DNA from: Phyllobacterium sp. YR531
GTDB lineage: Bacteria; Pseudomonadota; Alphaproteobacteria; Rhizobiales; Rhizobiaceae
Direction: 5' to 3'
NCBI RefSeq assembly: GCF_000282595.1
Contig: NZ_AKIZ01000035.1
Location: forward strand, 273,406 to 337,405
DNA: 64,000 nucleotides
The notes under the pieces are model-generated. The model worked only from the letters and a program-made list of their open reading frames with translations, searched no databases and was not told the origin of the DNA. Numbering within the stretch: position 1 is the first letter of the stretch; every line of letters starts with the position of its first letter. Positions 45,424 through 55,017 of this stretch are shown piece after piece. The position numbers and the translations under genes are program-made.

Positions 45424-47226
45424 CTAGTGATTGTCGCGCGGCAGGCCCTTGGTCTGGGCAATTCGCTGGTAGCCAACGGCTGGCTTCAGCACCATACCTT
45501 CATCAAGCTGACCGACCATGCCACGCTGGATTTCCTGCCAAGGGGTCTGGCTGGCGGGGTATTTATAACCACCGGCAGCGAGCAGATCATCCTTGCGCTT
45601 CTGCAGTTCCTCATCGTCGATGAGGATGTTTGCGGTGCCCTTGTTGAGGTCAATGCGCAGATGATCGCCCGAACGCACCAGCGCAAGACCGCCATTGACC
45701 GCAGCCTCTGGCGAAGCATTGAGGATCGACGGCGAGCCGGAAGTTCCGGATTGACGGCCATCGCCGAGGCAGGGAAGCGCATGGATGCCCTGTTTCAGCA
45801 GATAGGCCGGAGGTTGCATATTGACCACTTCAGCCGCACCGGGATAGCCGATAGGCCCCGTACCGCGCATGATCAGAATGCTGTTTTCATTGAGGCCAAG
45901 CGCAGGATCGTCGATCCGGTGATGATAATCCTCAGGTCCGTCAAATACTTCGGCAATGCCTTCAAAGGCTTCTAGATCGTCAGGATTGGAAAGATAGCGC
46001 TCGCGGAACTCGTCAGAGATAACGCTGGTCTTCATGATGGCGCTATCGAAAAGATTGCCCTTGAGGTTGATGAAACCCGCCTTCTTTTTCAACGGCGCAT
46101 CATAGGTCTTGATGACATCGGTGTTGAGGTTTTCCGCATGTTCGCAGTTCGAACCGATACTCTGACCATTGACAGTCACAGCAGATGGATGCGGCAGCTT
46201 CCCGGCCTTCATCAACTCCGCAACGACGGCGGGCACGCCGCCCGCGCGGTGGTAGTCTTCGCCGAGATATTCACCGGCGGGCTGCAGATTGACCAGCAGC
46301 GGCACGTCATGGCCGATTGTCTGCCAGTCATCATTATCCAGCGGAATATTCAGATGGCGGGCAATGGCATTGAGATGGATTGGCGCATTGGTGGAGCCGC
46401 CGATAGCCGAATTGATAACGATGGCATTTTCGAATGCGGCACGAGTCATGACATCGGAAGGCTTCAGATCTTCGCGTACCATATCGACAATACGCTTGCC
46501 GGTATCATAGGCAATCTGTCCGCGTTCGCGATAAGGCGCGGGAATAGCTGCGCCACCGGGCAATTCCATTCCAAGCGCTTCTGCCAGAGAATTCATGGTT
46601 GTTGCCGTGCCCATCGTGTTGCAATAGCCCACGGATGGAGCGGAAGAAGCAACGATATCCATGAACTGATCATAATTGATTTCGCCGGAAGAAAGCTTCT
46701 CGCGGGACTTCCAGACGATCGTGCCGGAGCCTGTGCGTTCGCCGCGATGCCAGCCATTCAGCATGGGGCCGACAGAGAGGGCGATGGCGGGAATGTTCAC
46801 TGTGGCAGCGCCCATCAGCATGGCCGGGGTGGTCTTGTCACAACCGATTGTCAGCACAACACCATCGAGTGGATAACCGAAGAGAACTTCAACAAGGCCA
46901 AGATAGGCAAGGTTGCGATCAAGCGCGGCACCCGGACGCTTGCCGGTTTCCTGTATCGGATGGACTGGAAACTCAAAGGGAATGCCGCCCGCAGCAATAA
47001 TCCCATCGCGCACACGCTTGGCCAGTTCAATGTGGTGACGGTTGCAGGGCGAAATGTCCGAGCCGGTTTGGGCGATGCCGATGATCGGCTTGCCGGACTG
47101 CAATTCGCCACGGGTGAGGCCGTAATTCAGATAGCGCTCCAGATAGAGCGCTGTCATCCCCGGATTGTCAGGATTGTCGAACCATTCCTGCGAGCGAAGT
47201 TTTTTCGGGGCTTTGTTGGTGGTCAT
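45424..47226 (-). CDS. IlvD/Edd-family aldonate dehydratase (xylonate/arabinonate type)
   Basis: [2Fe-2S] dehydratase of 600 residues, converting an aldonate to its 2-keto-3-deoxy derivative. Iron ligands C61 ([11 protein letters not shown]), C129 ([10 protein letters not shown]) and C202 (VGYCNTMGT) follow the pentonate-dehydratase pattern. The opening [20 protein letters not shown] is like that of Caulobacter XylD, so D-xylonate or L-arabinonate is a good guess. I start at ATG 47226 (MTTNKAPKK) with AGGAGCC upstream; the longer frame reaching upstream is out-of-family sequence. Clearly different from ilvD at 33 kb. Confidence 0.9.
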   Translation of the reverse strand: MTTNKAPKKLRSQEWFDNPDNPGMTALYLERYLNYGLTRGELQSGKPIIGIAQTGSDISPCNRHHIELAKRVRDGIIAAGGIPFEFPVHPIQETGKRPGAALDRNLAYLGLVEVLFGYPLDGVVLTIGCDKTTPAMLMGAATVNIPAIALSVGPMLNGWHRGERTGSGTIVWKSREKLSSGEINYDQFMDIVASSAPSVGYCNTMGTATTMNSLAEALGMELPGGAAIPAPYRERGQIAYDTGKRIVDMVREDLKPSDVMTRAAFENAIVINSAIGGSTNAPIHLNAIARHLNIPLDNDDWQTIGHDVPLLVNLQPAGEYLGEDYHRAGGVPAVVAELMKAGKLPHPSAVTVNGQSIGSNCEHAENLNTDVIKTYDAPLKKKAGFINLKGNLFDSAIMKTSVISDEFRERYLSNPDDLEAFEGIAEVFDGPEDYHHRIDDPALGLNENSILIMRGTGPIGYPGAAEVVNMQPPAYLLKQGIHALPCLGDGRQSGTSGSPSILNASPEAAVNGGLALVRSGDHLRIDLNKGTANILIDDEELQKRKDDLLAAGGYKYPASQTPWQEIQRGMVGQLDEGMVLKPAVGYQRIAQTKGLPRDNH

Positions 47227-47248
47227 TTTTGAGAAGGCTCCTGGGGGG

Positions 47249-47269
47249 TCTGGACCAGCCAAGCTGGTC
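47249..47269 (-). promoter_or_regulatory. candidate operator upstream of the aldonate dehydratase
   Basis: GACCAGC-CAA-GCTGGTC at 47253-47269 is a 7+7 perfect palindrome, overlapping CTGGACCAG (47250-47258). It is 27 bp before the dehydratase ATG. A related inverted CTGGACCAA (plus strand TTGGTCCAG, 47498-47506) lies just past the permease stop at the other end of the 287-bp gap. It suggests a second, possibly GntR- or LacI-type, control point inside the cluster. Confidence 0.35.
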
Positions 47270-47513
47270 GAAATGGTATGAGGCTTTTCGTTTGGATAGG
47301 AGGAGAAAAGGCGATGGCAATGTTTATCCATTGTAGAGCCTTTTCGACAAAGTAGGCGGGCGAAAAGACCATATCCTCCGGACGCCGAGACGGCTGCAAG
47401 CTGCAGTGTCGAACCGCTCGGCCGGGGGGAAGGCCCCGCCCTTCGCATTTCTCCTCGCATCTTTTTGCCGTTTCAGGCGCTATTTCGATCATATTGGTTG
47501 GTCCAGACTCCTG

Positions 47514-48413
47514 TTATTCCTTGACCGCGCCGGTCATGGAAGAAACGTAATAATCGACAAAGAACGAGTAGAGGATAACAACGGGCAGCGACCCGAACAG
47601 TGCGCCCGCCATCAACGAACCCCACTCGAAAACATCGCCTCGCACCAGCTCTGTCAGCACGCCAACCGGCACAGTCTTGTTCTCAGAGGATTGAATGAAG
47701 GTGAGTGCATAGATGAACTCATTCCACGACAATGTGAAGGCGAAAATGCCTGCAGAGATCAGTCCGGGCACGGCCAGCGGCAATATGACCCTCACCAGAA
47801 TCTGCCAGCGGGATGCACCATCCACAAGAGCACTTTCCTCAAGTTCAAAAGGGATCGAGCGGAAGTAACCCATCAGCAGCCATGTGCAGAATGGAATGAG
47901 GAAGGTGGGATAGGTGAAGATCAGCGCAAGCTTGGTATCGTAGATACCGAATTTGAACACGATCACCGCCAGCGGAATGAACAGGATTGAAGGCGGCACC
48001 AGATAGGCGAGGAAGATCAGAAGCCCGACCGGCCGCGAACCGGAGAAGCGGACGCGTTCAATGGCATAGGCGGCAAAGACTGATGCAGCCAGTGAGAGCA
48101 CAGTCGCACAGACGGAAACCACGATCGTGTTCCACAGCCAGCCGGGATAGGAGGTTTCGAACAGCAGATATTTGATGTGATCAAGTGTGGGCTTTACCAC
48201 CCAGAACGGACTGTAATTGTTGTAATCAGTCAGCTGGTCATTGGGTTTCACCGCTGTGATTGCCATCCAGTAGAACGGGAACAACAGCACGATTATGAAA
48301 ACCAGAAGTGGCAGGTAAAGCACGACGATGCGCCGCGGCAGCCGGTTGAGATAGCTCATGCCCTGCGCCTCGTCGTTGAGCGGCTGGACTGTCGTTTGTT
48401 CGGAAATGCTCAT
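47514..48413 (-). CDS. ABC sugar transporter permease (MalG/UgpE type)
   Basis: Second inner-membrane permease of the CUT1 sugar importer, 299 residues, six predicted helices. The EAA loop is visible as EESALVDGASRWQILVRVILPLAVPG. I chose ATG 48413 (MSISEQTTVQ) with GGAGGGAG upstream; a longer start at 48455 would overlap the preceding permease gene. Gap of 17 bp from permease 1. A 287-bp gap with a candidate operator follows before the dehydratase. Confidence 0.9.
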   Translation of the reverse strand: MSISEQTTVQPLNDEAQGMSYLNRLPRRIVVLYLPLLVFIIVLLFPFYWMAITAVKPNDQLTDYNNYSPFWVVKPTLDHIKYLLFETSYPGWLWNTIVVSVCATVLSLAASVFAAYAIERVRFSGSRPVGLLIFLAYLVPPSILFIPLAVIVFKFGIYDTKLALIFTYPTFLIPFCTWLLMGYFRSIPFELEESALVDGASRWQILVRVILPLAVPGLISAGIFAFTLSWNEFIYALTFIQSSENKTVPVGVLTELVRGDVFEWGSLMAGALFGSLPVVILYSFFVDYYVSSMTGAVKE

Positions 48414-48430
48414 TGTCGTTCTCCCTCCGC

Positions 48431-49363
48431 TCAATCTTGTCCGCCCTGTTGCCATTTGCGGCGCTGAAGGCCGAAAAATGAGAACAGAATGGAAGCGAGG
48501 AGGAACGGGATCATGGCAACGGCAATGGCTGCACCTTCGCCAAGTTGCCCGCCGGGGATGCCACGCTGGAAAGATAGCGTTGCCATAAGGTGGGTAGCAT
48601 TAACCGGACCGCCTTTGGTCAGCACGTAGATCAGCTGGAAATCGGTGAAGGTGAACAGCACCGAGAAGGTCATGACCACCGCAATGATCGGTGTCAGCAT
48701 CGGCAATGTGATGAAGCGGAAACGTTGCCAACCTGTTGCGCCGTCAAGTGATGCGGCTTCGTGCAGTGACTGCGGGATTGTCTGCAAGCCTGCAAGCAGC
48801 GAGATTGCAACGAAAGGAATGCCGCGCCAGACATTGGCGGCGATCACCGAAGCGCGTGCATTATTGGGATCACCAAGGAAATTGATTGGTCCGTCGATCC
48901 AGCCGAGCTGCATCAAGGACCACGAAACAATTGAAAACTGCGCATCGTAAATCCACCAGAAGGCGAGCGCGGACAATACTGTCGGGACGACCCAGGGCAG
49001 GAGGATAATGGCGCGGAAGAATGATTTGAAAGGCAGGTGTTCGTTGAGGATCATCGCCAGCCAGAGCCCCAGCCCGAACTTCAGCACGGATGCGATAAAG
49101 GTGTAGAGGACCGTATTGTAGACTGCCATCCAGAAGACGCTGTCATTGGCCAGAGCCTGATAATTTTCGAGGCCGATGAATATGCCATCGCGACCGATCT
49201 TCGCATCAGTGAAGCCGAGCCAGACACCCAGTCCGAGCGGGTAGGTGAGAAAGCATATGAGGAATACTGCTGCAGGCAGCATGAAGAACAGGCCGACCGC
49301 AGTGTTGCTGCGGGCCATTGCGCCAAAGCCAGAGTTTCGTTTTGCAGTCGGCGTCATTGTCAT
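48431..49363 (-). CDS. ABC sugar transporter permease (MalF/UgpA type)
   Basis: First CUT1 permease, 310 residues, six helices beginning VGLFFMLPAAVFLICFLTYP. The EAA loop is LHEAASLDGATGWQRFRFITLPMLTP, contacting the ATPase. Short polar N-terminus before helix 1, as is usual for this branch. Preceded by the binding protein gene (80-bp gap) and followed by the second permease, the usual SBP-permease-permease order of carbohydrate importers. Confidence 0.9.
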   Translation of the reverse strand: MTMTPTAKRNSGFGAMARSNTAVGLFFMLPAAVFLICFLTYPLGLGVWLGFTDAKIGRDGIFIGLENYQALANDSVFWMAVYNTVLYTFIASVLKFGLGLWLAMILNEHLPFKSFFRAIILLPWVVPTVLSALAFWWIYDAQFSIVSWSLMQLGWIDGPINFLGDPNNARASVIAANVWRGIPFVAISLLAGLQTIPQSLHEAASLDGATGWQRFRFITLPMLTPIIAVVMTFSVLFTFTDFQLIYVLTKGGPVNATHLMATLSFQRGIPGGQLGEGAAIAVAMIPFLLASILFSFFGLQRRKWQQGGQD

Positions 49364-49443
49364 CGGATATCTCCGGTTGCGTCGGCTTCGAATGTTAAAA
49401 GAAAGCCTTCCGCCGCGTTCCGGCGGCGGAAGGCTTTTACTGG

Positions 49444-50760
49444 TTAGGTGGCGTAGTAGCGGTTGGCGCGCTTTTCCGCCTGTGCAATGGCATCCTCTGC
49501 CGTCATCTGGCCGGTCACTGCTGTGGCATACATATCGACCAGTACATAATCCGCCATGACACCTGCGGATGCTGTTCCGAGCGGTCCGGCAAAGCCATTC
49601 GGGCGAAGTGTTTCGGAAGCGCGTGCATAGGCTTCATGGATCGGGTTGGATTTCCAAACCGGATTGGCAGCAAATTCCTTGAGCGGCTGGCAACAATAGG
49701 CGCTGGCCCCTTCAATCCACGAATTCATGTTCTCGGCTTGATACATGAATTGCAGATAGGCTTTTGCGGCTTCTGGATATTTAGTGTGTTTGAAAATCGA
49801 AATGGTCGAGGTTTGATGCAGTTCGATTGACTTGCCGACCGGGCCGATAGGCAGGTTGGTCGAGCGCATATCTTCGGCAATATCCGCCATGGATGGATCT
49901 TTCTTGGCTGCATAATAGGCCGAAACGCCATTTGCGGTCAGCGATACCTGCCGTGCAAGGAAAGCGCGGTTATTGTTGACGTCCTGCCAACTTTCAGTGC
50001 CCGGGATGAAGGTCTTGTAGAGTTCCTGAGCATACTTCACCGAAGCCAGAGTTTCAGGGCTGTTGATGACAACCTTGCCGCTCTCGTCAACCATCATGCC
50101 GCCATGGCTCCAGAGCAGCCAGTGGGCATAATTGTTGCCGTCGCCCACTGCCTTGCCATGGGGAAAACCAGCCGGTGTGCCCTTGGCCTGCAGCGCCTTG
50201 CACAGTTCAAGAAAGCCCGCCGTATCCTTCGGAAACTCCTGAAAACCGGCAGCTTTCATGTGGCTGTCGCGATAGATGACCGCATTGCCGATGGCGCAGA
50301 GCGGAAGAGCGATAAACTTGCCGTCGCGCTTGGCATAGCCTTCAAGACCGGCATACCAGCCGCCATGAGCGCCGCCGAGATATTCGCCAAGCTCGGTCAC
50401 GTCGATCAGTTTGTCGGGATATTGCTGAGGATCGTCAAACCAGCTCATGACCATATCTGGACCGGAGCCGACATTGGCAGCAACAGCAGCCTTCGGGCGC
50501 ACGTCCTCCCAGCTTTCCTTGTCGACGCGCACGGCAACGCCTGTGGCGTCGGTGAACTTTTTAGTATTGGCCAGCCATGCAGCTTCTTCTGCTGGCACGA
50601 ATGGAACCCAGCGCAGCAGGCGAAGCGTAGCGCCTTCTTCAGGCTTGTAGGCGGGCGCTGCGGCTTGCGCAAAGGCCGGTGTCAGGCCAAAACGGTTCAG
50701 CCCGGCGGCGGCGACTAGTCCGGCGGATGCGCCGAGAAGATGTCTTCTATTGATGGTCAT
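49444..50760 (-). CDS. Sugar ABC transporter substrate-binding protein with Tat signal
   Basis: Extracellular solute-binding protein family 1 (MalE/UgpB like), 438 residues. The N-terminus MTINRRHLLGASAGLVAAAG has the twin-arginine pattern (NRRHLLG), with cleavage probably after AFA-QAA near residue 31, so it should be exported folded by Tat. The start at 50760 has AAGGAGGAGC just upstream; an upstream start would bury the RR motif. The ligand is probably a mono- or disaccharide or sugar acid. The other binding proteins in this window carry Sec signals. Confidence 0.9.
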   Translation of the reverse strand: MTINRRHLLGASAGLVAAAGLNRFGLTPAFAQAAAPAYKPEEGATLRLLRWVPFVPAEEAAWLANTKKFTDATGVAVRVDKESWEDVRPKAAVAANVGSGPDMVMSWFDDPQQYPDKLIDVTELGEYLGGAHGGWYAGLEGYAKRDGKFIALPLCAIGNAVIYRDSHMKAAGFQEFPKDTAGFLELCKALQAKGTPAGFPHGKAVGDGNNYAHWLLWSHGGMMVDESGKVVINSPETLASVKYAQELYKTFIPGTESWQDVNNNRAFLARQVSLTANGVSAYYAAKKDPSMADIAEDMRSTNLPIGPVGKSIELHQTSTISIFKHTKYPEAAKAYLQFMYQAENMNSWIEGASAYCCQPLKEFAANPVWKSNPIHEAYARASETLRPNGFAGPLGTASAGVMADYVLVDMYATAVTGQMTAEDAIAQAEKRANRYYAT

Positions 50761-50881
50761 TCTTGCTCCTCCTTGGTTGTAAAAGGCTTCTGAAATGCTC
50801 CCACATTTCAGGCCATGACAGTGCCGGGGCTTTATGACGAAGACCTGCTCCCGACCGGCAGGCACCGCTTATCAAAAGGCT

Positions 50882-51946
50882 CTAGACCAGCCGCTTGCCA
50901 GTCTCCGCATCGAACAGATATGTTGCTTCCGCGTGGATCGACAGACCAACTGTCTCGCCGGGCCTGGCGCTGATACGCTGGTGGAAAACGCCGGTGACGA
51001 GGTCGCCGCCAACGCGCATGATCATCTGGGTTTCGGAGCCGGTAGGCTCGATAACGACGACTTCGGCAGGAATGCCACCTTCGGCAATGGTCATGTGTTC
51101 CGGCCGCAGACCGTAGACCAGTGCACGTCCCTTGGCACTTTCCGGTGCCTTGGCAACGGGCAGTTCAACGCCGTTATCAGTCTTGAACTTGAGCGCGCTG
51201 CTTGGATCAAGCTTGCCTTTGATCATGTTCATGGCAGGGGAACCGATGAAGCTGGCAACGAACAGGTTGGCTGGCTGATCATAAAGCTCAAGCGGAGCAC
51301 CGATCTGCTCGACCAGACCGTCATGCATGACGACAATTTTGTCGGCCATGGTCATGGCTTCGATCTGGTCGTGCGTAACATAAACAGTCGTGGTCTTCAG
51401 CCGCTGATGCAGTTCCTTGATCTCGGCGCGCATGGCGACACGCAGCTTGGCATCAAGGTTGGACAAAGGCTCGTCGAAAAGGAAAACCTGCGGATCGCGG
51501 ACAATGGCGCGGCCCATGGCAACCCGTTGACGCTGTCCGCCGGAAAGCTGGCGCGGGAAGCGGTCAAGCAGCGGAGTCAGCCCGAGGATTTCCGCCGCAG
51601 GCTTCACGCGCTTGTCGATCTCGGCCTTCGAGGCACGCTTCAGCGTCAGCGAGAAAGCCATATTGTCGGCGACAGTCATATGCGGATAAAGCGCATAATT
51701 CTGGAACACCATGGCGATGTCGCGTTCCTTGGGCGCAAGGCCGTTCACGACCTGGCCGCCGATTTTGATTTCGCCTGCGGAGATATTCTCCAGCCCGGCG
51801 AGCATCCGCAGCAGCGTGGACTTGCCGCAGCCGGAGGGCCCGACAAGGATGACGAATTCGCCATCTTCAATCTTGATGTCGACACCCTTGATGACGGGGT
51901 GCGTACCGAATGATTTTCGTACGTCGGCGAATTCAACCGATGCCAT
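50882..51946 (-). CDS. ABC sugar transporter ATP-binding protein (MalK/UgpC type)
   Basis: 354-residue CUT1 ATPase. Walker A GPSGCGKS (about residues 36-43), signature [15 protein letters not shown], Walker [14 protein letters not shown]-loop [11 protein letters not shown], and a C-terminal OB/TOBE regulatory region from about residue 235. All motifs are intact, in contrast to the glycerol ATPases at 57-60 kb. ATG at 51946 is preceded by GGAGGAGAGCGC. Such ATPases act as homodimers and may serve several importers. Confidence 0.92.
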   Translation of the reverse strand: MASVEFADVRKSFGTHPVIKGVDIKIEDGEFVILVGPSGCGKSTLLRMLAGLENISAGEIKIGGQVVNGLAPKERDIAMVFQNYALYPHMTVADNMAFSLTLKRASKAEIDKRVKPAAEILGLTPLLDRFPRQLSGGQRQRVAMGRAIVRDPQVFLFDEPLSNLDAKLRVAMRAEIKELHQRLKTTTVYVTHDQIEAMTMADKIVVMHDGLVEQIGAPLELYDQPANLFVASFIGSPAMNMIKGKLDPSSALKFKTDNGVELPVAKAPESAKGRALVYGLRPEHMTIAEGGIPAEVVVIEPTGSETQMIMRVGGDLVTGVFHQRISARPGETVGLSIHAEATYLFDAETGKRLV

Positions 51947-52004
51947 GCGCTCTCCTCCAGGAATTATATCAGGCGGCACTTCTCCCAAAGTGCTGCCCTA
52001 TGAT

Positions 52005-52778
52005 TTATCCGCGTCCGACCAATGGCATTTTCGTCGCCATGATCGTCATTGTCAGTACATTCGCGTCCAGCGGCAGGCTTGCCATGTAGACCACCGCATC
52101 TCCAATATGATGCGCCGGTATTGTCGGCTCGCTGGCAATCTCGCCATTGGCCTGTATGACGCCGCCCGCCATTTTTGATGTCATTTCAGTCGTGGCATTG
52201 CCGATATCGATCTGACCGCAGGCAATATCGAAAGGCCTGCCATCCAACGCCGTCGATTTCGTCATGCCGGTTACGGCATGTTTTGTTGCCGTATAGGGTG
52301 CCGTGTTGGGACGTGGGGTCTGGGCCGAGATTGAACCATTATTGATAATGCGTCCACCACGGGGCGATTGCGCCTTCATCAGCTTCATTGCCTGCTGTGT
52401 GCAAAGAAACACACCGGTCAGGTTTGCGCCGACAATTGCGTTCCAATGCTCGAATGTCAGTTCTTCCATGGCAATGTTCGGAACATTAATGCCTGCATTG
52501 TTGACCAGAAGGTCCAGTCGGCCAAACTCGCTTTTGATCGCCTCGAAAAGCGCTGCGACGGAGTTCGGATCGCTCACATCGGCGGTGATGGGTTTGACTG
52601 CGCCGCCGGTCTCGGTTGCTAAAGTCTTGGCCGCATCTTCAAGCACATCCTTGCGTCTGCCGGAAATCACAACCGTATAGCCAACGCCCAGCAAGGCAGT
52701 GGTGATTGCCTTGCCAACGCCGGTACCGCCGCCTGTCACCAGAGCGATTTTGCCTTTACCTGAATCGATCACACTCAT
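52005..52778 (-). CDS. SDR family oxidoreductase of the sugar cluster
   Basis: 257-residue classical SDR. Cofactor motif TGGGTGVG (about residues 15-22) and SGRR after beta-2, basic residues that would allow NADP(H). Active-site pattern [21 protein letters not shown] gives Ser, Tyr and Lys. C-terminal tail [11 protein letters not shown]. Its stop region overlaps nothing, but its start overlaps the end of the upstream epimerase-like gene by four bases. It may oxidise the imported sugar at C1 or interconvert keto/hydroxy forms; the substrate is unknown. Confidence 0.85.
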   Translation of the reverse strand: MSVIDSGKGKIALVTGGGTGVGKAITTALLGVGYTVVISGRRKDVLEDAAKTLATETGGAVKPITADVSDPNSVAALFEAIKSEFGRLDLLVNNAGINVPNIAMEELTFEHWNAIVGANLTGVFLCTQQAMKLMKAQSPRGGRIINNGSISAQTPRPNTAPYTATKHAVTGMTKSTALDGRPFDIACGQIDIGNATTEMTSKMAGGVIQANGEIASEPTIPAHHIGDAVVYMASLPLDANVLTMTIMATKMPLVGRG

Positions 52779-53764
52779 GCTGGAATCTTTCCGCCCAATT
52801 CATCGTCAATATGAGCCTTGATGATGTCGTCAAAGGCGGTCTCCGCCTTGAAGCCGAGCTTGGCCGCGCGCGATGTGTCAAAATCCGTAGCCCAACCGGC
52901 AACGATCTTCTGGATTGTTGCGTCTGGTTCACGCCGAATAAGTTTTACGGCCCTGTCACCGGCCACACGCTGCAATGCGGCGATCTCCTCTCCGACAAGC
53001 GCAGAAAGCCCGGGCATGGAAAGATTGCGCCGTGGCCCTACTTTTTCGAGATCCAATGTCGCGGCATGAATGAAGAAGCCGACTGCGGAGCGTGGGCTGG
53101 CAAACCAGTGCCGAACATTTTCATCGACTGGAAGAATGGCTTCCTGCCCCGAAAGTGGTTCGCGCAGAATGTTGGAGAAAAAGCCGGAGGCGGCCTTGTT
53201 CGGCTTGCCGGGGCGAATGCATATGGTTGGCAGGCGAATGCCGATACCGTCAAAGAAGCCTCTGCGGCTATAGTCGGAAAGCAAAAGCTCGGAAATGGCC
53301 TTTTGCGTGCCATAGCTTGTGAGCGGTGTCGTGAAAAACTCGTCGCCGATCTTGTCCGGAAAGGGCGTGCCGAAAACAGCAATAGAAGAGGCGAAGATGA
53401 CGCGCGGTCTGTAAGGCTCGCGCTGTCCCTCAATCCTGATGGCTTCAAACAGGGAGCGCGTACCGTCAAGATTGACCTTATAGCCTTTTTCAAAATCGGC
53501 CTCTGCTTCACCGGAAACAATGGCCGCAAGGTGAAAGATCATATCAGGGCGAGTGGCGATCAGTTTTTCTGGGATACCGGGGTCTGAAAGGTCTGCTGCG
53601 ATCGTGTTGGATATGCCGGCAAAGGCCGCTGGTGCCACCGGTTCAAAAACATCAACCAGCGTCAGTTTGTCGATATCGGACCCAAGCGCGCCCGGATTGG
53701 CCGCGATCTTGTCCAAAAGCTTGCGGCCAACCATTCCGGCTGCACCGATCACCAAAACATGCAT
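52775..53764 (-). CDS. NAD-dependent epimerase/dehydratase family protein, D-erythronate dehydrogenase (DenD)-like
   Basis: 329-residue extended SDR. NAD-binding [11 protein letters not shown] near the N-terminus, an acidic LVDVFEP after beta-2, and the active-site YGTQK. The stretches [21 protein letters not shown] and [18 protein letters not shown] are like those of DenD, which oxidises D-erythronate at C3. However, the DenD pathway partners OtnK (kinase) and OtnC (decarboxylase) are absent, so a related aldonate is likely. I start at ATG 53764, with GGGAGGAAT upstream; first gene of the minus-strand operon. Confidence 0.83.
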   Translation of the reverse strand: MHVLVIGAAGMVGRKLLDKIAANPGALGSDIDKLTLVDVFEPVAPAAFAGISNTIAADLSDPGIPEKLIATRPDMIFHLAAIVSGEAEADFEKGYKVNLDGTRSLFEAIRIEGQREPYRPRVIFASSIAVFGTPFPDKIGDEFFTTPLTSYGTQKAISELLLSDYSRRGFFDGIGIRLPTICIRPGKPNKAASGFFSNILREPLSGQEAILPVDENVRHWFASPRSAVGFFIHAATLDLEKVGPRRNLSMPGLSALVGEEIAALQRVAGDRAVKLIRREPDATIQKIVAGWATDFDTSRAAKLGFKAETAFDDIIKAHIDDELGGKIPA

Positions 53765-53804
53765 ATGCGGTATTCCTCCCTGCGAAGCCCCTCCCGGGCT
53801 AAAG

Positions 53805-53848
53805 GCAATTCCAGAAAAAGTAGGTGCCGGTTTTCCGTCCGGAATCAT
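53805..53848. repeat. 44-bp intergenic repeat, second copy, within the operon leader
   Basis: GCAATTCCAGAAAAAGTAGG...GGTTTTCCGTCCGGAATCAT, same length and layout as 14529-14572, with the last bases diverged (CAT for TGC). It lies between the predicted promoter and the ribosome site of the DenD-like gene, so it would be transcribed as part of the 5' leader. Confidence 0.65.
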
Positions 53849-53876
53849 GACAACAGAATTGATGCGAACAGTTCTA

Positions 53877-53946
53877 ATGTTAGCGCTGTCATAAAGTTAT
53901 GCACACTGACTAGCTTTCATCAAGTATTTTATGGTAGCGCTGTCAT
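53877..53946. promoter_or_regulatory. two LacI-family operators and the divergent sugar-operon promoter
   Basis: ATGTTAGCGCTGTCAT (53877-53892) and ATGGTAGCGCTGTCAT (53931-53946) share an AGCGCT-centred palindrome of LacI type, 54 bp apart. Between them the minus strand has TTGATG (53918-53923) and ATAACT (53895-53900) at 17-bp spacing, a good promoter for the DenD-like operon. The first operator covers its start site; the second lies just upstream of the -35 and 32 bp before the lacI ATG. The arrangement allows repression of both directions by looping. Confidence 0.7.
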
Positions 53947-53977
53947 TATTCTTTAGAAATGCCTTGGATGGGACACC

Positions 53978-55003
53978 ATGGCCCGCAAACGCAACGCTAA
54001 TCGAAACGCCGGTACACCGACCTTGGCTGATGTTGCGCGGCTTGCGGGCATGAGCGAAATCACGGTTTCCCGCGTTGTTCGCAATCAGGGTCCTATCGCG
54101 GATGCAACGCGAACCCGCGTTCTCGCTGCAATCGCCCAGCTTGGTTATATTCCCAATCGCGCCGCAGGCAGCCTTGCCTCCGCTGCCTCGACACTTATGA
54201 CGGTAATACTGCCATCCCTGTCCAATATCGTGTTCCCGGACGTGCTGCGCGGCATACACACGGCGATTACCGAAACAGCGTTTCAGCCGGTTATCGGCGT
54301 CACCGACTATGATCCACTGATCGAAGAGCGCATTCTTCTGTCATTTCTGGCTTGGCAGCCTGCCGCAGTCATTCTCGCTGGATTGCATCACACACCCACA
54401 GCGCGAAAGCATTTGGAGCAGGGTAGGTTTCGCGTTGCCGAACTGATGGATATTGATGGTGATCCCGTCGATATTGCTGTGGGCATGTCACACCGCCAGG
54501 CTGGCTATGAAACCGGACGCCATCTCATCAAGCGAGGATACCGCAAGTTTGGCTATGCCGGGCATATGCTGGTTCATGATGATCGGGCCAAGGCGCGTTA
54601 TGAAGGCTTGTGCACTGCTTTGCAGGAAGCGGGGCTTTCGCTGGTTGCGGAAATGCGCTCGCCCGGTGGCGGCTCGACAATTGCCGGGCGTGAGCTTCTG
54701 GAAAAACTGCTTGCCGCGCATCCCGATCTGGATGTCGTGATCTTCCCAAATGATGATATGGCCATGGGCGGTATTTTCCATTGCATGCATGCGGGCATTG
54801 CCATCAAGGAGCGGCTAGGCCTTTTCGGCTTCAATGGTTTGGATATCGGACAGGTCATGCCTCTGCCGCTCTCCACGATTCTGTCAAAACGATTTCTGAT
54901 CGGCAAAACCGCTGCAGAAAAACTGCTGGAAAGCCGCGAACGCCCGGCAGAAAAAACAATCATCAATACCGGGTTCGATATTATCGAGGGCGGAACGGCT
55001 TAG
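53978..55003 (+). CDS. LacI-family transcription regulator of the sugar cluster
   Basis: 341 residues. N-terminal LacI helix-turn-helix (residues about 13-60: TPTLADVARLAGMSEITVSR, then VVRN and AAGSLASAAS as hinge), followed by a periplasmic-binding-protein-like effector domain similar to the GntR/IdnR branch (FPNDDMAMGGIFHCMHAGI, LFGFNGLDIGQ). Members of this branch respond to gluconate-like acids, which fits an aldonate-degrading cluster. Divergent from the DenD-like operon; two matching operators lie between them. A REP-like hairpin follows its stop. Confidence 0.9.
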   Translation: MARKRNANRNAGTPTLADVARLAGMSEITVSRVVRNQGPIADATRTRVLAAIAQLGYIPNRAAGSLASAASTLMTVILPSLSNIVFPDVLRGIHTAITETAFQPVIGVTDYDPLIEERILLSFLAWQPAAVILAGLHHTPTARKHLEQGRFRVAELMDIDGDPVDIAVGMSHRQAGYETGRHLIKRGYRKFGYAGHMLVHDDRAKARYEGLCTALQEAGLSLVAEMRSPGGGSTIAGRELLEKLLAAHPDLDVVIFPNDDMAMGGIFHCMHAGIAIKERLGLFGFNGLDIGQVMPLPLSTILSKRFLIGKTAAEKLLESRERPAEKTIINTGFDIIEGGTA

Positions 55004-55017
55004 TTGCATCAACTTCA

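Noticed and set aside
46138..47232. 364-codon plus-strand open frame opposite the aldonate dehydratase
   Set aside because: Lies wholly antisense to a clearly conserved dehydratase; composition and lack of a ribosome site fit a codon-bias shadow.
47253..47269. Attachment site or insertion-sequence end
   Set aside because: Palindrome is short, has no nearby transposase or integrase and no target duplication; an operator is more plausible.
50834..51913. 359-codon plus-strand open frame opposite the sugar ATPase
   Set aside because: Shadow of a conserved ATPase; would overlap its whole length without any supporting signal.
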